DNA of 64,000 nt from Sipunculus nudus. Taxonomy: Eukaryota > Annelida > Sipuncula > Golfingiida > Sipunculidae. This document shows positions 34,891 through 46,730 of this stretch, in pieces. The DNA lies in assembly GCA_026874595.1 (NCBI GenBank), contig CM049306.1:758019-822018 (forward strand). The letters are read 5' to 3'. The stretch's first letter is position 1. Each line of letters starts with the position of its first letter. The notes under the pieces were generated by a model. It searched no databases. It saw only the letters and a list, made by a program, of their open reading frames with translations, and was not told the origin of the DNA. The translations under genes were made by a program, and so were the position numbers.

Positions 34891-36339
34891 CTGTTACTGA
34901 GTGTGAGACCCTGGTATCTGAGGTGACTGTTTATGGCCTGTGTGTGGTGTAACTCTGGTGTAACTCTGTTACTTAGTGTCAGACCCTGGTATCTGAGGTG
35001 CCTGTTTATGGCCTGTCTGTGGTGTATCTCTGTTACTTAGTGTCAGACCCTGTCATCTGAGGTGCCTGTCTATGGCCTGTCAGTGGTGTACCTCCGTATT
35101 GAGTGTGAGACCCTGTCATCTAAGGTGCATGTTTATGCCCTGTCTGTGGTGTAATTCTGTTACTAAGGGTCAGACCCTGGTATCTGAGGTGCCTGTTTAT
35201 GGGCTGTCTGTGGTGTACCTCTGTTACTTAGTGTCAGACCCTGGCATCTGAGCTGCCTGTCTATGGTCTGTCAGTGGTGTACCTCCGTATTGAGTGTGAG
35301 ACCCTGTCATCTAAGGTGCATGTTTATGGCCTGTCTGTGGTGTATCTCTGTTACTTAGTGTCAGACCCTGGCATCTGAGGTGCCTGTCTATGGCCTGTCA
35401 GTGGTGTACCTCCGTATTGAGTGTGAGACCCTGTCATCTAAGGTGCATGTTTATGGCCTGTCTGTGGTGTACCTCTGTTATTGAGTGTGAGACCCTGTCA
35501 TCTAAGGTGTATGTTTATGGCCTGTCTGTGGTATACCTCTGTTACTGAGTGTGAGACCCTGTCATCTAAGGTGCATGTTTATGGCGTGTCTGTGGTGTAC
35601 CTCTGTTACTGAGTGTGAGACCCTGGTATCTGAGGTGACTGTTTATGGCCTGTCTGTGGTGTAACTCTGGTGTAACTCTGTTACTTAGTGTCAGACCCTG
35701 GTATCTGAGGTGCCTGTTTATGGCCTGTCTGTGGTGTATCTCTGTTACTTAGTGTCAGACCCTGGTATCTGAGGTGCCTGTCTATGGCCTGTCAGTGGTG
35801 TACCTCCGTTTTGAGTGTGAGACCCTGTCATCTAAGGTGCATGTTTATGGCCTGTCTGTGGTGTAATTCTGTTACTAAGGGTCAGACCCTGGTATCTGAG
35901 GTGCCTGTTTATGACCTGTCAGTGGTGTACCTCCGTATTGAGTGTGAGACCCTGTCATCTAAGGTGCATGTTTATTGCCTGTCTGTGGTGTAACTCTATT
36001 ACTAAATGTCAGACCCTGGTATCTAAGGTGCATGTTTATGGCCTGTCTGTGGTGTAACACTGTTACTAAATGTCAGACCCTGGTATCTGAGGTGCCTGTT
36101 TATGGCCTGTCTGTGGTGTACCTCTGTTACTAAGTGTCAGACCCTGGTATCTGAGGTGCATGTTTATGGCCTGTCTGTGGTATACCTCTGTTACTGAGTG
36201 TGAGACCCTGTCATCTAAGGTGCATGTTTATGGCCTGTCTGTGGTATACCTCTGTTACTGAGTGTGAGACCCTGGTATCTAAGTTGCCTGTTTATGGCCT
36301 GTCTGTGGTGTACCTCTGTTATTGAGTGTGAGACCCTGT

Positions 36340-37060
36340 CATCTAAGGTGCATGTTCATGGCATGTCTGTGGTGTAACTCTGTTACTAAGTGTGAGACCC
36401 TGTCATCTAAGGTGCATGTTCATGGCATGTCTGTGGTGTAACTCTGTTACTTAGTGTCAGACCCTGGTATCTAAGTTGCCTGTTTATGGCCTGTCTGTGG
36501 TGTAACTCTGTTACTGAGTGTGAGACCCTGGTATCTAAGTTGCCTGTTTATGGCCTGTCTGTGGTGTACCTCTGTTATTGAGTGTGAGACCCTGTCATCT
36601 AAGGTGCATGTTCATGGCATGTCTGTGGTGTAACTCTGTTACTAAGTGTGAGACCCTGTCATCTAAGGTGCATGTTCATGGCATGTCTGTGGTGTAACTC
36701 TGTTACTTAGTGTCAGACCCTGGTATCTAAGTTGCCTGTTTATGGCCTGTCTGTGGTGTAACTCTGTTACTGAGTGTCAGACCCTGGTATCTGAGGTGAC
36801 TGTTTATGGCCTGTCTGTGGTGTACCTCTGTTACTGAGTGTGAGACCCTGGTATCTAAGTTGCCTGTTTATGGCCTGTCTGTGGTGTACCTCTGTTATTG
36901 AGTGTGAGACCCTGTCATCTAAGGTGCATGTTCATGGCATGTCTGTGGTGTAACTCTGTTACTAAGTGTGAGACCCTGTCATCTAAGGTGCATGTTCATG
37001 GCATGTCTGTGGTGTAACTCTGTTACTTAGTGTCAGACCCTGGTATCTAAGTTGCCTGTT
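36340..37060. repeat. GTTCATGGCATGTCTG monomer cluster, right end of T1
   Basis: Pairs of monomers with GTTCATGGCATGTCTG recur at 256 bp (4 monomers) and 320 bp (5 monomers). The cluster exists only here and, 21,489 bp further on, at 57,830-58,550; a single adjoining piece (GGTATCTAAGTTGCCTG) is left at about 41,500. It is a useful anchor for the large duplications. Confidence 0.8.
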
Positions 37061-37089
37061 TATGGCCTGTCTGTGGTGTAACTCTGTTA

Positions 37090-40000
37090 CTGAGTGTCAG
37101 ACCCTGGTATCTGAGGTGCCTGTTTATGGCCTATCTGTGGTGTACCTATGTTACTGAGTGTGAGACCCTGGTATCTGAGGTGCCTGTTTATGGCCTGTCT
37201 GTGGTGTACCTCTGTTATTGAGTGTGAGACCCTGTCATCTAAGGTGCAGGTTTATGGCCTGTCTGTGGTGTAACTCTGTTACTAAGTGTCAGACCCTGGT
37301 ATCTGTGGTGCCTGTTTATGGCCTGTCTGTGGTGTACCTCTGTTACTGAGTGTCAGACCCTGGTATCTGAGGTGCCTGTTTATGGCCTATCTGTGGTGTA
37401 CCTATGTTACTGAGTGTGAGACCCTGGTATCTGAGGTGCCTGTTTATGGCCTGTCTGTGGTGTACCTCTGTTATTGAGTGTGAGACCCTGTCATCTAAGG
37501 TGCATGTTTATGGCTTGTCTGTGGTGTAACTCTGTTACTAAGTGTCAGACCCTGGTATCTGAGGTGCCTGTTTATGGCTTGTCTGTAGTGTACCTCTGTT
37601 ACTGAGTGTCAGACCCTGGTATCTGAGGTGGCTGTTTATGGACTGTCTGTAGTGTAACTCTGTTACTAAGTGTCAGACCCTGGTATCTGAGGTGGCTGTT
37701 TATGGACTGTCTGTAGTGTAACTCTGTTACTTAGTGTCAGACCCTGGTATCCAAGGTGCATGTTTATGGCCTGTCTGTGGTGTAACTCTGTTACTAAGTG
37801 TCAGACCCTGGCATCTGAGGTGCCTGTTTATGGCCTGTCTGTGGTGTATCTCTGTTACTTAGTGTCAGACCCTGGTATCTGAGGTGCATGTTTATGGCCT
37901 GTCTGTGGTGTACCTCTGTTACTTAGTGTCAGACCCTGGTATCCAAGGTGCATGTTTATGGCCTGTCTGTGGTGTAACTCTGTTACTAAGTGTCAGACCC
38001 TGGCATCTGAGGTGCCTGTTTATGGCCTGTCTGTGGTGAATCTCTGTTACTTAGTGTTAGACCCTGGTATCTGAGGTGCCTGTCTATGGCCTGTCAGTGG
38101 TGTACCTCCGTATTGAGTGTGAGACCCTGTCATCTAAGGTGCATGTTTATGGCCTGTCTGTGGTGTAACTCTGTTACTAAGTGTCAGACCCTGATATCTG
38201 AGGTGCCTGTTTATGGACTGTCTGTGGTGTACCTCTGTTATTGAGTGTGAGACCCTGTCATCTAAGGTGCATGTTTATGGCCTGTCTGTGGTGTAACTCT
38301 ATTATTAAGTGTCAGACCCTGGAATCTGAGGTGCCTGTTTATGGCCTATCTGTGGTGTACCTCTGTTACTTAGTGTCAGTACCTGGTATCTAAGGTGGCT
38401 GTTTATGACCTGTCAGTGGTGTACCTCCGTATTGAGTGTGAGACCCTGTCATCTAAGGTGCATGTTTATTGCCTGTCTGTGGTGTAACTATGTTACTAAA
38501 TGTCAGACCCTGGTATCTAAGGTGCATGTTTATGGCCTGTCTGTGGTGTAACTCTGTTACTAAGTGTCAGTCCCTGGCATCTGAGGTGCCTGTTTATGGC
38601 CTGTCTGTGGTGTATCTCCGTTACTTAGTGTCAGACCCTGGTATCTGAGGTGCCTGTCTATGGCCTGTCAGTGGTGTACCTCCGTATTGAGTGTGAGACC
38701 CTGTCATCTAAGGTGCATGTTTATGGCCTGTCTGTGGTGTAATTCTGATACTAAGTGTCAGACCCTAGCATCTGAGGTGCCTGTTTATGGCCTGTCTGTG
38801 GTGTTTCTCTGTTACTTAGTGTCAGACCCTGGTATCTGAGGTGCCTGTCTATGGCCTGTTAGTGGTGTACCTCCATATTGAGTGTGAGACCCTGTCATCT
38901 AAGGTGCATGTTTATGGCCTGTCTGTGGTGTAATTCTGTTACTAAGGGTCAGACCCTGGTATCTGAGGTGCCTGTTTATGGCCTGTCTGTGGTGTATCTC
39001 TGTTACTTAGTGTCAGACCCTGGCATCTGAGGTGCCTGTCTATGGCCTGTCAGTGGTGTACCTCCGTATTGAGTGTGAGACCCTGTCATCTAAGGTGCAT
39101 GTTTATGGCCTGTCTGTGGTGTAATTCTGTTACTAAGGGTCAGACCCTGGTATCTGAGGTGCCTGTTTATGGCCTGTCTGTGGTGTATCTCTGTTACTTA
39201 GTGTCAGACCCTGGCATCTTAGGTGCCTGTTTATGGCCTGTCTGTGGTGTACCTCTGTTATTGAGTGTGAGACCCTGTCATCTAAGGTGCATGTTTATGG
39301 CTTGTCTGTGGTGTAACTCTGTTACTAAGTGTCAGACCCTGGTATCTGAGGTGCCTGTTTATGGCTTGTCTGTGGTGTACCTCTGTTACTGAGTGTCAGA
39401 CCCTGGTATCTGAGGTGCCTGTTTATGGCCTATCTGTGGTGTACCTCTGTTATTGAGTGTGAGACCCTGTCATCTAAAGTGCATGTTTATGGACTGTCTG
39501 TGGTGTAACTCTGTTACTAAGTGTCAGACCCTGGTATCTGAGGTGCCTGTTTATGGCCTGTCTGTAGTGTAACTCTGTTACTTAGTGTCAGACCCTGGTA
39601 TCTGAGGTGGCTGTTTATGGACTGTCTGTAGTGTAACTCTGTTACTTAGTGTCAGACCCTGGTTTCTGAGGTGGCTGTTTATGGACTGTCTGTAGTGTAA
39701 CTCTGTTACTTAGTGTCAGACCCTGGTATCCAAGGTGCATGTTTATGGCCTGTCTGTGGTGTAACTCTGTTACTAAGTGTCAGACCCTGGCATCTGAGGT
39801 GCCTGTTTATGGCCTGTCTGTGGTGTAACTCTGTTACTAAGTGTCAGACCCTGGCATCTGAGGTGCCTGTTTATGGCCTGTCTGTGGTGTATCTCTGTTA
39901 CTTAGTGTCAGACCCTGGTATCTGAGGTGCATGTTTATGGCCTGTCTGTGGTGTACCTCTGTTACTTAGTGTCAGACCCTGGTATCCAAGGTGCATGTTT

Positions 40001-41480
40001 ATGGCCTGTCTGTCGGGTAACTCTGTTACTAAGTGTCAGACCCTGGCATCTGAGGTGCCTGTTTATGGCCTGTCTGTGGTGTATCTCTGTTACTTAGTGT
40101 TAGACCCTGGTATCTGAGGTGCCTGTCTGTGGCCTGTCAGTGGTGCACCTCCGTATTGAGTGTGAGACCCTGTCATCTAAGGTGCATGTTTATGGCCTGT
40201 CTGTGGTGTAACTCTGTTACTAAGTGTCAGACCCTGATATCTGAGGTGCCTGTTTATGGCCTGTCTGTGGTGTACCTCTGTTATTGAGTGTGAGACCCTG
40301 TCATCTAAGGTGCATGTTTATGGCCTGTCTGTGGTGTAACTCTATTATTAAGTGACAGCCTGGAATCTGAGGTGCCTGTTTATGGCCTATCTGTGGTGTA
40401 CCTCTGTTACTTAGTGTCAGTACCTGGTATCTAAGGTGGCTGTTTATGACCTGTCAGTGGTGTACCTCCGTATTGAGTGTGAGACCCTGTCATCTAAGGT
40501 GCATGTTTATTGCCTGTCTGTGGTGTAACTATGTTACTAAATGTCAGACCCTGGTATCTAAGGTGCATGTTTATGGCCTGTCTGTGGTGTAACTCTGTTA
40601 CTAAGTGTCAGACCCTGGCATCTGAGGTGCCTGTTTATGGCCTGTCTGTGGTGTATCTCTGTTACTTAGTGTCAGACCCTGGTATCTGAGGTGCCTGTCT
40701 ATGGCCTGTCAGTGGTGTACCTCCGTATTGAGTGTGAGACCCTGTCATCTAAGGTGCATGTTTATGGCCTTTCTGTGGTGTAATTGTGGTGTCAGACCCT
40801 AGCATCTGAGGTGCCTGTTTATGGCCTGTCTGTGGTGTAACTCTGTTACTAAGTGTCAGACCCTGATATCTGAGGTGCCTGTCTATGGCCTGTCTGTGGT
40901 GTACCTCCATATTGAGTGTGAGACCCTGTCATCTAAGGTGCATGTTTATGGCCTGTCTGTGGTGTAACTCTATTATTAAGTGACAGCCTGGAATCTGAGG
41001 TGCCTGTTTATGGCCTATCTGTGGTGTACCTCTGTTACTTAGTGTCAGTACCTGGTATCTAAGGTGGCTGTTTATGACCTGTCAGTGGTGTACCTCCGTA
41101 TTGAGTGTGAGACCCTGTCATCTAAGGTGCATGTTTATTGCCTGTCTGTGGTGTAACTATGTTACTAAATGTCAGACCCTGGTATCTAAGGTGCATGTTT
41201 ATGGCCTGTCTGTGGTGTAACTCTGTTACTAAGTGTCAGACCCTGGCATCTGAGGTGCCTGTTTATGGCCTGTCTGTGGTGTATCTCTGTTACTTAGTGT
41301 CAGACCCTGGTATCTGAGGTGCCTGTCTATGGCCTGTCAGTGGTGTACCTCCGTATTGAGTGTGAGACCCTGTCATCTAAGGTGCATGTTTATGGCCTGT
41401 CTGTGGTGTAATTCTGATACTAAGTGTCAGACCCTAGCATCTGAGGTGCCTGTTTATGGCCTGTCTTTGGTGTTTCTCTG
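37090..41480. repeat. Satellite block S1
   Basis: It starts with CTATCTGTGGTGTACCTATG monomers and carries GTCAGTACCTGG near 38374, 40416 and 41044. It is repeated as S2 at 4,458 bp in its left part and about 4,648 bp in its right part, because S2 has one more 191-bp trimer. It breaks off near 41,480 within a monomer, where S2 begins. Confidence 0.75.
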
Positions 41481-44400
41481 TTACTGAGTGTGAGACCCTG
41501 GTATCTAAGTTGCCTGTTTATGGCCTGTCTGTGGTGTAACTCTGTTACTGAGTGTCAGACCCTGGTATCTGAGGTGCCTGTTTATGGCCTATCTGTGGTG
41601 TACCTATGTTACTGAGTGTGAGACCCTGGTATCTGAGGTGCCTGTTTATGGCCTGTCTGTGGTGTACCTCTGTTATTGAGTGTGAGACCCTGTCATCTAA
41701 GGTGCAGGTTTATGGCCTGTCTGTGGTGTAACTCTGTTACTAAGTGTCAGACCCTGGTATCTGTGGTGCCTGTTTATGGCCTGTCTGTGGTGTACCTCTG
41801 TTACTGAGTGTCAGACCCTGGTATCTGAGGTGCCTGTTTATGGCCTATCTGTGGTGTACCTATGTTACTGAGTGTGAGACCCTGGTATCTGAGGTGCCTG
41901 TTTATGGCCTGTCTGTGGTGTACCTCTGTTATTGAGTGTGAGACCCTGTCATCTAAGGTGCATGTTTATGGCTTGTCTGTGGTGTAACTCTGTTACTAAG
42001 TGTCAGACCCTGGTATCTGAGGTGCCTGTTTATGGCTTGTCTGTAGTGTACCTCTGTTACTGAGTGTCAGACCCTGGTATCTGAGGTGGCTGTTTATGGA
42101 CTGTCTGTAGTGTAACTCTGTTACTAAGTGTCAGACCCTGGTATCTGAGGTGGCTGTTTATGGACTGTCTGTAGTGTAACTCTGTTACTTAGTGTCAGAC
42201 CCTGGTATCCAAGGTGCATGTTTATGGCCTGTCTGTGGTGTAACTCTGTTACTAAGTGTCAGACCCTGGCATCTGAGGTGCCTGTTTATGGCCTGTCTGT
42301 GGTGTATCTCTGTTACTTAGTGTCAGACCCTGGTATCTGAGGTGCATGTTTATGGCCTGTCTGTGGTGTACCTCTGTTACTTAGTGTCAGACCCTGGTAT
42401 CCAAGGTGCATGTTTATGGCCTGTCTGTGGTGTAACTCTGTTACTAAGTGTCAGACCCTGGCATCTGAGGTGCCTGTTTATGGCCTGTCTGTGGTGAATC
42501 TCTGTTACTTAGTGTTAGACCCTGGTATCTGAGGTGCCTGTCTATGGCCTGTCAGTGGTGTACCTCCGTATTGAGTGTGAGACCCTGTCATCTAAGGTGC
42601 ATGTTTATGGCCTGTCTGTGGTGTAACTCTGTTACTAAGTGTCAGACCCTGATATCTGAGGTGCCTGTTTATGGCCTGTCTGTGGTGTACCTCTGTTATT
42701 GAGTGTGAGACCCTGTCATCTAAGGTGCATGTTTATGGCCTGTCTGTGGTGTAACTCTATTATTAAGTGTCAGACCCTGGAATCTGAGGTGCCTGTTTAT
42801 GGCCTATCTGTGGTGTACCTCTGTTACTTAGTGTCAGTACCTGGTATCTAAGGTGGCTGTTTATGACCTGTCAGTGGTGTACCTCCGTATTGAGTGTGAG
42901 ACCCTGTCATCTAAGGTGCATGTTTATTGCCTGTCTGTGGTGTAACTATGTTACTAAATGTCAGACCCTGGTATCTAAGGTGCATGTTTATGGCCTGTCT
43001 GTGGTGTAACTCTGTTACTAAGTGTCAGTCCCTGGCATCTGAGGTGCCTGTTTATGGCCTGTCTGTGGTGTATCTCCGTTACTTAGTGTCAGACCCTGGT
43101 ATCTGAGGTGCCTGTCTATGGCCTGTCAGTGGTGTACCTCCGTATTGAGTGTGAGACCCTGTCATCTAAGGTGCATGTTTATGGCCTGTCTGTGGTGTAA
43201 TTCTGATACTAAGTGTCAGACCCTAGCATCTGAGGTGCCTGTTTATGGCCTGTCTGTGGTGTTTCTCTGTTACTTAGTGTCAGACCCTGGTATCTGAGGT
43301 GCCTGTCTATGGCCTGTTAGTGGTGTACCTCCATATTGAGTGTGAGACCCTGTCATCTAAGGTGCATGTTTATGGCCTGTCTGTGGTGTAATTCTGTTAC
43401 TAAGGGTCAGACCCTGGTATCTGAGGTGCCTGTTTATGGCCTGTCTGTGGTGTATCTCTGTTACTTAGTGTCAGACCCTGGCATCTGAGGTGCCTGTCTA
43501 TGGCCTGTCAGTGGTGTACCTCCGTATTGAGTGTGAGACCCTGTCATCTAAGGTGCATGTTTATGGCCTGTCTGTGGTGTAATTCTGTTACTAAGGGTCA
43601 GACCCTGGTATCTGAGGTGCCTGTTTATGGCCTGTCTGTGGTGTATCTCTGTTACTTAGTGTCAGACCCTGGCATCTGAGGTGCCTGTCTATGGCCTGTC
43701 AGTGGTGTACCTCCGTATTGAGTGTGAGACCCTGTCATCTAAGGTGCATCTTTATGGCCTATCTGTGGTGTAATTCTGTTACTCAGGGTCAGACCCTGGT
43801 ATCTGAGGTGCCTGTAATTGGCCTATCTGTGGTGTACCTATGTTACTGAGTGTGAGACCCTGGTATCTGAGGTGCCTGTTTATGGCCTGTCTGTGGTGTA
43901 CCTCTGTTATTGAGTGTGAGACCCTGTCATCTAAGGTGCATGTTTATGGCTTGTCTGTGGTGTAACTCTGTTACTAAGTGTCAGACCCTGGTATCTGAGG
44001 TGCCTGTTTATGGCTTGTCTGTGGTGTACCTCTGTTACTGAGTGTCAGACCCTGGTATCTGAGGTGCCTGTTTATGGCCTATCTGTGGTGTACCTCTGTT
44101 ATTGAGTGTGAGACCCTGTCATCTAAAGTGCATGTTTATGGACTGTCTGTGGTGTAACTCTGTTACTAAGTGTCAGACCCTGGTATCTGAGGTGCCTGTT
44201 TATGGCCTGTCTGTAGTGTAACTCTGTTACTTAGTGTCAGACCCTGGTATCTGAGGTGGCTGTTTATGGACTGTCTGTAGTGTAACTCTGTTACTTAGTG
44301 TCAGACCCTGGTTTCTGAGGTGGCTGTTTATGGACTGTCTGTAGTGTAACTCTGTTACTTAGTGTCAGACCCTGGTATCCAAGGTGCATGTTTATGGCCT

Positions 44401-46730
44401 GTCTGTGGTGTAACTCTGTTACTAAGTGTCAGACCCTGGCATCTGAGGTGCCTGTTTATGGCCTGTCTGTGGTGTAACTCTGTTACTAAGTGTCAGACCC
44501 TGGCATCTGAGGTGCCTGTTTATGGCCTGTCTGTGGTGTATCTCTGTTACTTAGTGTCAGACCCTGGTATCTGAGGTGCATGTTTATGGCCTGTCTGTGG
44601 TGTACCTCTGTTACTTAGTGTCAGACCCTGGTATCCAAGGTGCATGTTTATGGCCTGTCTGTCGGGTAACTCTGTTACTAAGTGTCAGACCCTGGCATCT
44701 GAGGTGCCTGTTTATGGCCTGTCTGTGGTGTATCTCTGTTACTTAGTGTTAGACCCTGGTATCTGAGGTGCCTGTCTGTGGCCTGTCAGTGGTGTACCTC
44801 CGTATTGAGTGTGAGACCCTGTCATCTAAGGTGCATGTTTATGGCCTGTCTGTGGTGTAACTCTGTTACTAAGTGTCAGACCCTGATATCTGAGGTGCCT
44901 GTTTATGGCCTGTCTGTGGTGTACCTCTGTTATTGAGTGTGAGACCCTGTCATCTAAGGTGCATGTTTATGGCCTGTCTGTGGTGTAACTCTATTATTAA
45001 GTGACAGCCTGGAATCTGAGGTGCCTGTTTATGGCCTATCTGTGGTGTACCTCTGTTACTTAGTGTCAGTACCTGGTATCTAAGGTGGCTGTTTATGACC
45101 TGTCAGTGGTGTACCTCCGTATTGAGTGTGAGACCCTGTCATCTAAGGTGCATGTTTATTGCCTGTCTGTGGTGTAACTATGTTACTAAATGTCAGACCC
45201 TGGTATCTAAGGTGCATGTTTATGGCCTGTCTGTGGTGTAACTCTGTTACTAAGTGTCAGACCCTGGCATCTGAGGTGCCTGTTTATGGCCTGTCTGTGG
45301 TGTATCTCTGTTACTTAGTGTCAGACCCTGGTATCTGAGGTGCCTGTCTATGGCCTGTCAGTGGTGTACCTCCGTATTGAGTGTGAGACCCTGTCATCTA
45401 AGGTGCATGTTTATGGCCTGTCTGTGGTGTAATTGTGGTGTCAGACCCTAGCATCTGAGGTGCCTGTTTATGGCCTGTCTGTGGTGTAACTCTGTTACTA
45501 AGTGTCAGACCCTGATATCTGAGGTGCCTGTCTATGGCCTGTCTGTGGTGTACCTCCATATTGAGTGTGAGACCCTGTCATCTAAGGTGCATGTTTATGG
45601 CCTGTCTGTGGTGTAACTCTATTATTAAGTGACAGCCTGGAATCTGAGGTGCCTGTTTATGGCCTATCTGTGGTGTACCTCTGTTACTTAGTGTCAGTAC
45701 CTGGTATCTAAGGTGGCTGTTTATGACCTGTCAGTGGTGTACCTCCGTATTGAGTGTGAGACCCTGTCATCTAAGGTGCATGTTTATTGCCTGTCTGTGG
45801 TGTAACTATGTTACTAAATGTCAGACCCTGGTATCTAAGGTGCATGTTTATGGCCTGTCTGTGGTGTAACTCTGTTACTAAGTGTCAGACCCTGGCATCT
45901 GAGGTGCCTGTTTATGGCCTGTCTGTGGTGTATCTCTGTTACTTAGTGTCAGACCCTGGTATCTGAGGTGCCTGTCTATGGCCTGTCAGTGGTGTACCTC
46001 CGTATTGAGTGTGAGACCCTGTCATCTAAGGTGCATGTTTATGGCCTGTCTGTGGTGTAATTCTGATACTAAGTGTCAGACCCTAGCATCTGAGGTGCCT
46101 GTTTATGGCCTGTCTTTGGTGTTTCTCTGTTACTTAGTGTCAGACCCTGGTATCTGAGGTGCCTGTCTATGGCCTGTCAGTGGTGTACCTCCATATTGAG
46201 TGTGAGACCCTGTCATCTAAGGTGCATGTTTATGGCCTGTCTGTGGTGTAATTCTGTTACTAAGGGTCAGACCCTGGTATCTGAGGTGCCTGTTTATGGC
46301 CTGTCTGTGGTGTATCTCTGTTACTTAGTGTCAGACCCTGGCATCTGAGGTGCCTGTCTATGGCCTGTCAGTGGTGTACCTCCGTATTGAGTGTGAGACC
46401 CTGTCATCTAAGGTGCATGTTTATGGCCTGTTGTGTAATTCTGTTACTAAGGGTCAGACCCTGGTATCTGAGGTGCCTGTTTATGGCCTGTCTGTGGTGT
46501 ATCTCTGTTACTTAGTGTCAGACCCTGGCATCTGAGGTGCCTGTCTATGGCCTGTCAGTGGTGTACCTCCGTATTGAGTGTGAGACCCTGTCATCTAAGG
46601 TGCATGTTTATGGCCTGTCTGTGGTGTAATTCTGTTACTCAGGGTCAGACCCTGGTATCTGAGGTGCCTGCTTATGGGCTGTCTGTGGTGTATCCCTGTT
46701 ACTTAGTGTCAGACCCTGGCATCTGAGGTG
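41481..46730. repeat. Satellite block S2
   Basis: Tandem copy of S1 with GTCAGTACCTGG near 42832, 45064 and 45692. It begins with a leftover of the T-block end (GTGTGAGACCCTGGTATCTA, then AGTTGCC), which marks the duplication junction. It also carries the odd monomer GCCTGTAATTGGCCTATC near 43810, shared with S3 near 60843. Confidence 0.75.

Larger units (their letters stand above)
24291..37089. repeat. Satellite block T1
   Basis: About 12.8 kb dominated by 191-bp trimers. Marked by monomers with an 11-bp duplication (GGTGTAACTCT twice; near 24688, 26610, 27843, 28555, 31178, 34946, 35660), by GTGGAGTAACTCTG monomers, and at its right end by GTTCATGGCATGTCTG monomers (36,350-37,010). The same landmarks make up T2. 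Relative to block start, the stretch with AGTGTCAGACCCTGTCATCT falls at 8,094 in T1 and 8,093 in T2. Confidence 0.75.
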
